A DNA stretch of 64,000 bases from Mucor racemosus (taxonomy: Eukaryota > Mucoromycota > Mucoromycetes > Mucorales > Mucoraceae). This document shows positions 59,830 to 64,000 of the stretch, piece by piece; within the stretch, counting starts at the first letter, position 1, and the number at the start of each line of letters is the position of its first letter. The translations under genes and the position numbers were made by a program. The DNA lies in the NCBI GenBank assembly GCA_027405735.1, contig JAPEHQ010000003.1, positions 124,001 to 188,000 on the forward strand, given 5' to 3'. The notes under the pieces were generated by a model. That model searched no databases. It was not told the DNA's origin and was given only the letters and a program-made list of their open reading frames with translations.

Positions 59830-62800
59830 ATGCACATAAAAAGAAAACAATTAAATATATACGTTCCTGGCACTACAAGGAGAAATTTATCAGCAACTTT
59901 GGAAACACAAACAACTAGTCGTAGAAGAGCAACAACTGATGATGATGAAGCTTATATGAACTCATTGAAAACTCAATTTAGACATAGAATCATAAAGCAT
60001 ATCAAAACATGCCATGATGAAAACGAGTCTTTCGATGATTTATACAAAACATTGATGCAGTTAAAACAACTTCCAAGAGGTGTGGTCTCGAGCGCTGAAC
60101 AGAGCATCAATGCACCAGTAAATTCAATTGTAGTGTATCTAAATCGTGTAACAAGAACAACAAAAAAGAAAAGCATTGAACATTGGAAAGACTATGTAAA
60201 AGAAAATTTTGAATCCCTCAAAGATTCAGTAACGATACAAGGAGAATCCACTGCAGCTCAAGAAGGCATTGAAGAGCAAGAAGAAGTAGATGAAGAAGAA
60301 CCGGAAGAAATAGATGATAATGAAGTAGAAGACGACGTAGCACATAGAACTTGCTCTGCATCCTTCTCATCAGTTATTCGAAAGGATTTGCCACAAAATT
60401 GTCGATCAACATTCATTGGTACTATCAATAAAACCATTGAACAAGCTTCAGATTACTTGGCTGATTTCAGTAAGCAAGTAATGAAAATGTTGCTGCTTTT
60501 CAAAGACAATCAATTTATCACAAATAGCGGCAATATTCAATTAGTGCACCAAGAGGGACAAAGTCTCAATCCAGTGTTACCAGTAGGATATCTACACGAG
60601 GATGTGATTGTGCCTAAGCCCTTAAATAGTCAATTCCTGCAGACTGATAGCCTGAAAGAAGAGTACAATGCATTATTCCAAGAGGCTCACTTTGATCAAA
60701 TCCATTCAACTTACTTTGGATCAAAAGGAATTAGCAAATCCACCCTGAATACGGCACGACTTCATAAAGCAATAGTAAATTTACTTGGGCGTGATGAGGA
60801 GAATGTTTACAATGATTTGTCGTCTCACGTTATGAAAATGGCAAGAAATGTTTATATCGCCAATTTCATGAATATGTGGGCAGATAATACAATCGTAAAC
60901 AAAGCATTGAACAGGCTCTTAAATATTTTATTGATTGTCCATTTATCTCCTGCTCGTGATCAAGAATTCAAGAAAAAACGCGAGGAGCTCAAAGGAAAGA
61001 ATAAAGGAAAGAATAGACAGCCTCCTAACAACAATTGTGCCATTCCAGTAAACTCGATGTCACTCATCAACAAAACTTATAATGGACGCAGAAGGCTTTT
61101 CGCTGACGAGATTAAAAGAAGGAATCGTTATATCGAGAAAGGAGGAGATTGGGTTGTTAAGCAATGGAAAGCTAGCTTGTGTCAGCAAAGGCTGAACTCA
61201 TATGCAGATGTTTTGCAAAGAGAGGTAAGATTGATGAACAATCGAATTGAACAAGTATATTAAACAACCTTCTTCTAGAAACAAAAGCGGCAAGTGAGAC
61301 GAGAGCAGCAACGTCAACAAGAAGAAGAGCAAGGTATCAAAATGCAAGAAGCGTTGGTAGAAGAAGAGATTCAAGATGTTGACATGGAAGATATTTTGGT
61401 AGAAGAGGACACCTCGCGAAAAAGAATAAACCAGTTAAAGCAGATAACAAGAGCAGCTCTTTTTGAGGAAAAAACAATTTGCAAAGCATATTTTGTTGGT
61501 AAATTGAGCAACATTAGCGACAAAGAAGTGGAGGTCATCTTGAAGATTATTAAATTCGTAAAGCCATACATGGCATCTAGAGCCACATACCATGTCTTTT
61601 CACATCAAATTCCCTTTCTCTTGATGGTTAATCAAGTATTGCGTTCTGTTGGTTACCATGGGCAAGTGGTGAAATTGTCCCCCATCATCAGGCCTACAAA
61701 TCTGCACGCGTTATGGATTGATGCTACTACATTACACTCTTTGTTTTGTGCTCGAAAGCTGGAACATAAGATGGTACTCCATGATTTCGAAGGGAACGTC
61801 ATTCGTGCGGCTTCAGTTACGTCTCAAAAGGATGCTGTGTTTAGTAGTTTTTTCGACATAGATCGTCTAAAAACAATATGTGCTGGCTACGGGTTGCAAT
61901 TCGCCTACCGTATGCATGTACTACCTGGACTTCAGTGTGTGAGAATCCTTGGTACTAGAAATTACCAAAAGCATAAACAGAAGAATAAACAGCAACCTCC
62001 TGTGACTCAGACATCCACAAGAAGCAATGAGATCAACAGCAGAATTGCAGCATTGATTGACCAGAAGACCACAATAGAGAAAAGGTTGAAGGACGCTCAA
62101 ATTACACTTAATAAATATCTACTTGGTTCAGAAAGTGCTTCTCAACTGAAAAAAAAATGGAATGATGAAAATATAGATAGAGACTCGCTGCATAAAGAGA
62201 TACAAGTGGCCAAGAAAAAGAAGAGACAATTGATTCAAGAAGTAGTGAAAGCAAAGCAAGAACTGTCCAGTGCCAATAATGACATCTACAAGCAGAGATA
62301 TGACGCTACCTCCTCTGCTGAAAGAAGACAGATAATACCAGTCGAGCCCAACAAACCTTGCCATCACAAGGTGGAGGAGTGTATTATTGATCAAAAAGTA
62401 GATGAAGACCAACTTGTATTTTCAGGGACAGATAACGGTATTGTTAATGTTACTGAGACAGTTGCTTTTGGTGTCGATAGGTTGAAATATCATCTTCGTT
62501 TGTACAATCGCTTTCAAGTATTACAAGATCAAGGTAATTTAATGCTCGTTGATATCTTGCTTGTGGCTAATTTTCAATGCACAAATTTTAGAAGACGCTT
62601 ATATGGAAGAGAAAGAAGACGCTCAGTTGAAGAAATTGCCCACATCATTCAAGGTAAGGAGTGCCGCCCTCCGCCAACATAGTGGTCTTGCTTCTTTTTC
62701 GTCTTCGCTCAATAGAAGAAAGCGCCTCACAGTCTTAGGTCAAAATGTTGCTGATCTTGAAAGCGATCTTTCTGAGTCCAGTATACAGCAATGTGGTACA

Positions 62801-63442
62801 ATTGATGAACTGGATGCAACATTCACTCGCCATTCTCAAGCAAAGTCATGTATTCGTCAATTTTACTTTTCAAGATCGAGTGCTAATAAAAAAAGACGAT
62901 TAGAATTAACGAAAAATCGATTTTATGATAGACTTGCATCAAAGGAACGAAAATTTACGAAAGTATCGTCCCCTATTATGTTTATTGGAGATCGTGGACA
63001 TGCAATCAGGTCTCCTATTAAAGGACATTTGCGATTTGGTGGATATTGGAAAGAACTGAGACATTCTCGATATACGCCTACATTGATTACTAATGAACAC
63101 AACAGTTCTCAGACCTGCCTTTGGTGTTTCAGCAAATTATCACATCCGTATACTGCAAAAGATGGTACAGTCAAGAAGACTAATGGGTCATTCATTTGTT
63201 TGAACGATGCCTGCCCAAATAAGTCTGTCGTCATGAGCAGGGATTGTCTTTCTGCATTAGCGATTGGCCTCGCTGGTGCTGCTCAGCTTATGCTTGGTTA
63301 CACCTTTCCTTGCTTTGATCCAAAAAACACAACAGCGAAACAAGCAATGTTTTCTCAATTAGCTCTGGTATTTTCGGATAGAAAACAGCAGACAAGCTGG
63401 CCCTCCGTTGGGGGTAGTACGACGAGAGCTTCGGCTCTTTGA
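59830..63442 (+). CDS. Fanzor-type (TnpB-related) RuvC nuclease
   Basis: Three exons: 59830-61224, 61279-62533, 62592-63442; 1166 residues. The introns are short and canonical and the joins keep frame (QRE-KQKRQ; LQDQ-EDAYM). The C-terminal third has the TnpB/Fanzor layout: RuvC-I FSGTDNGIVNVTE (Asp 850), a basic bridge-like region, MFIGDRGHAIRSPIKGHLRF (1013-1032), then LITNEHNSSQTCLWC with Glu 1052 directly before a zinc ribbon (Cys 1059, 1062, 1086, 1091), and RuvC-III MSRDCLSALAIGLAG (Asp 1101). Placing the catalytic Glu next to the ribbon is the rearranged site typical of Fanzor and its closest TnpB relatives. The N-terminal two thirds are long, with acidic and coiled-coil parts, and unrecognised. 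Fanzors are eukaryotic RNA-guided DNA endonucleases often carried by transposons. ATG at 59830 is the first in-frame Met of normal context; the frame opens at 59788. Confidence 0.85.
63424..63439 (+). ncRNA. C(UUCG)G hairpin at the nuclease stop codon, candidate guide-RNA scaffold element
   Basis: AGAGC (63425-63429) and GCTCT (63434-63438) form a perfect stem closed by a TTCG tetraloop with a C-G closing pair, extended by a G-T wobble. It overlaps the last codons of the nuclease ORF. Just before it is a GC-richer stretch, GGCCCTCCGTTGGGGGTAGT, with CCCTCC/GGGGG pairing potential. In TnpB and Fanzor loci the guide RNA comes from the 3' end of the nuclease gene. The hairpin is seen; its RNA role is a guess. 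Confidence 0.3.
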
Positions 63443-64000
63443 GGTAAGTTTATATTCATTAGACATAACTCAATACTAAATCAATTCATTCTTTAACCTT
63501 CTAAATTCAAATTCACCTTTGGTAAGTAAAATCCTTCTACATTTGTTACCCAGTCAACTAATCAAATCTCTCTTTCCTTTTTGAACTACTTAGCTTGCTA
63601 TACCCTCTCAGTATTTTCGATCCATGCTCTATTGATGGTAAAATAAATGTAAGGTTTTATCTCAAATAAATGACTTTTTAACAGCTTGATTTGTGATCAA
63701 GATAAAATCAGCTGAAGCGGCTTTAAAATTACTATACTACGCTTTTGAAAACAATTTCTTCGATTATTAAATGATTACATCTATTTTTGCTTATTCATAT
63801 CACGTTCTTAAATAGAGTAAAAGTTCCTCGTAACATGGCAATGTCTTATAAATGTGTGGCCAACCAATAGAATAATCTGTAAATTTCATAATCCTTACAG
63901 AATATTCAGGAAAATGGATTAAATAACCGCATCTTTTAGTTTTGAGATTATTCAGCTAATCCTTTAGGGTTTAACATCGGGGACAAACATTAATAAGCCT
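63443..64000. other. 3' region of the Fanzor locus
   Basis: AT-rich, no ORF. GTAAGT follows one base after the stop codon (TGAG|GTAAGT), which could be a 3'-UTR donor. No partner for the 144-bp palindrome and no terminal inverted repeat is seen before the window ends, so the right end of any element lies outside or is not recognisable. Confidence 0.5.

Noticed and set aside
63443..64000. Right terminal inverted repeat of a Fanzor transposon
   Set aside because: I searched for the start of the 35-bp arm (CACCCTGAGACTC and complement) and saw no match before the window ends.

Overview
The window reads as nuclear DNA of a filamentous fungus, most likely an early-diverging Mucoromycota/Mucorales species. 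It is AT-rich, its genes are interrupted by many short introns (about 45-180 nt, GT..AG), and its proteins carry long Gln/Asn/Ser tracts encoded by CAA/AAT triplets. The gene set (cytochrome b2, Pex30-like dysferlin protein, NDT80-like regulator, Fanzor-type nuclease) fits this. The species is not identifiable from sequence alone.

Layout. 1-5.2 kb is repeat-rich and holds only a broken gene. 5.2-9.8 kb carries two minus-strand genes: an HSL-family alpha/beta hydrolase and an 8-exon DDT/WHIM-like plus PHD-finger chromatin protein. 9.8-15 kb is repeats and gene debris. 15-22.8 kb is gene-dense on the plus strand: a Psr1/SCP-type phosphatase, flavocytochrome b2, an FHA-forkhead transcription factor and tRNA-Asp(GUC). 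22.8-34.2 kb has no intact protein gene; its core is a large inverted repeat (arms about 1.08 kb) carrying a fragment that looks like the last WD-repeat exon of a dynein intermediate chain. 34.2-39.1 kb holds a Pex30-like membrane protein (+) and an equilibrative nucleoside transporter (-) with an 8-nt microexon. 39.1-46.3 kb is again mostly interspersed repeats. 46.3-58.3 kb is gene-dense: NDT80-like regulator (-), RING+RRM protein (+), methylthioadenosine phosphorylase (-), the Sed5 syntaxin (+) and a SAP-domain, polyQ protein (+).

58.3-64 kb contains the most notable locus: a complete three-exon gene for a TnpB-related Fanzor-type RuvC nuclease (about 1166 aa). The acidic residues of a rearranged RuvC site and a zinc ribbon are visible. 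It is preceded by a small spliced acidic ORF and by a 144-bp palindrome with perfect 35-bp arms, and its ORF ends in a C(UUCG)G hairpin that could belong to a guide-RNA scaffold. These links are inference.

The host genes are housekeeping or regulatory (membrane traffic, methionine salvage, lactate oxidation, transcription, nucleoside transport) and show no operon-like functional grouping. Exon boundaries were set by hand from splice consensus, reading-frame continuity and family motifs; every multi-exon CDS proposed here stays in frame. Repeat boundaries were matched by eye and are approximate.
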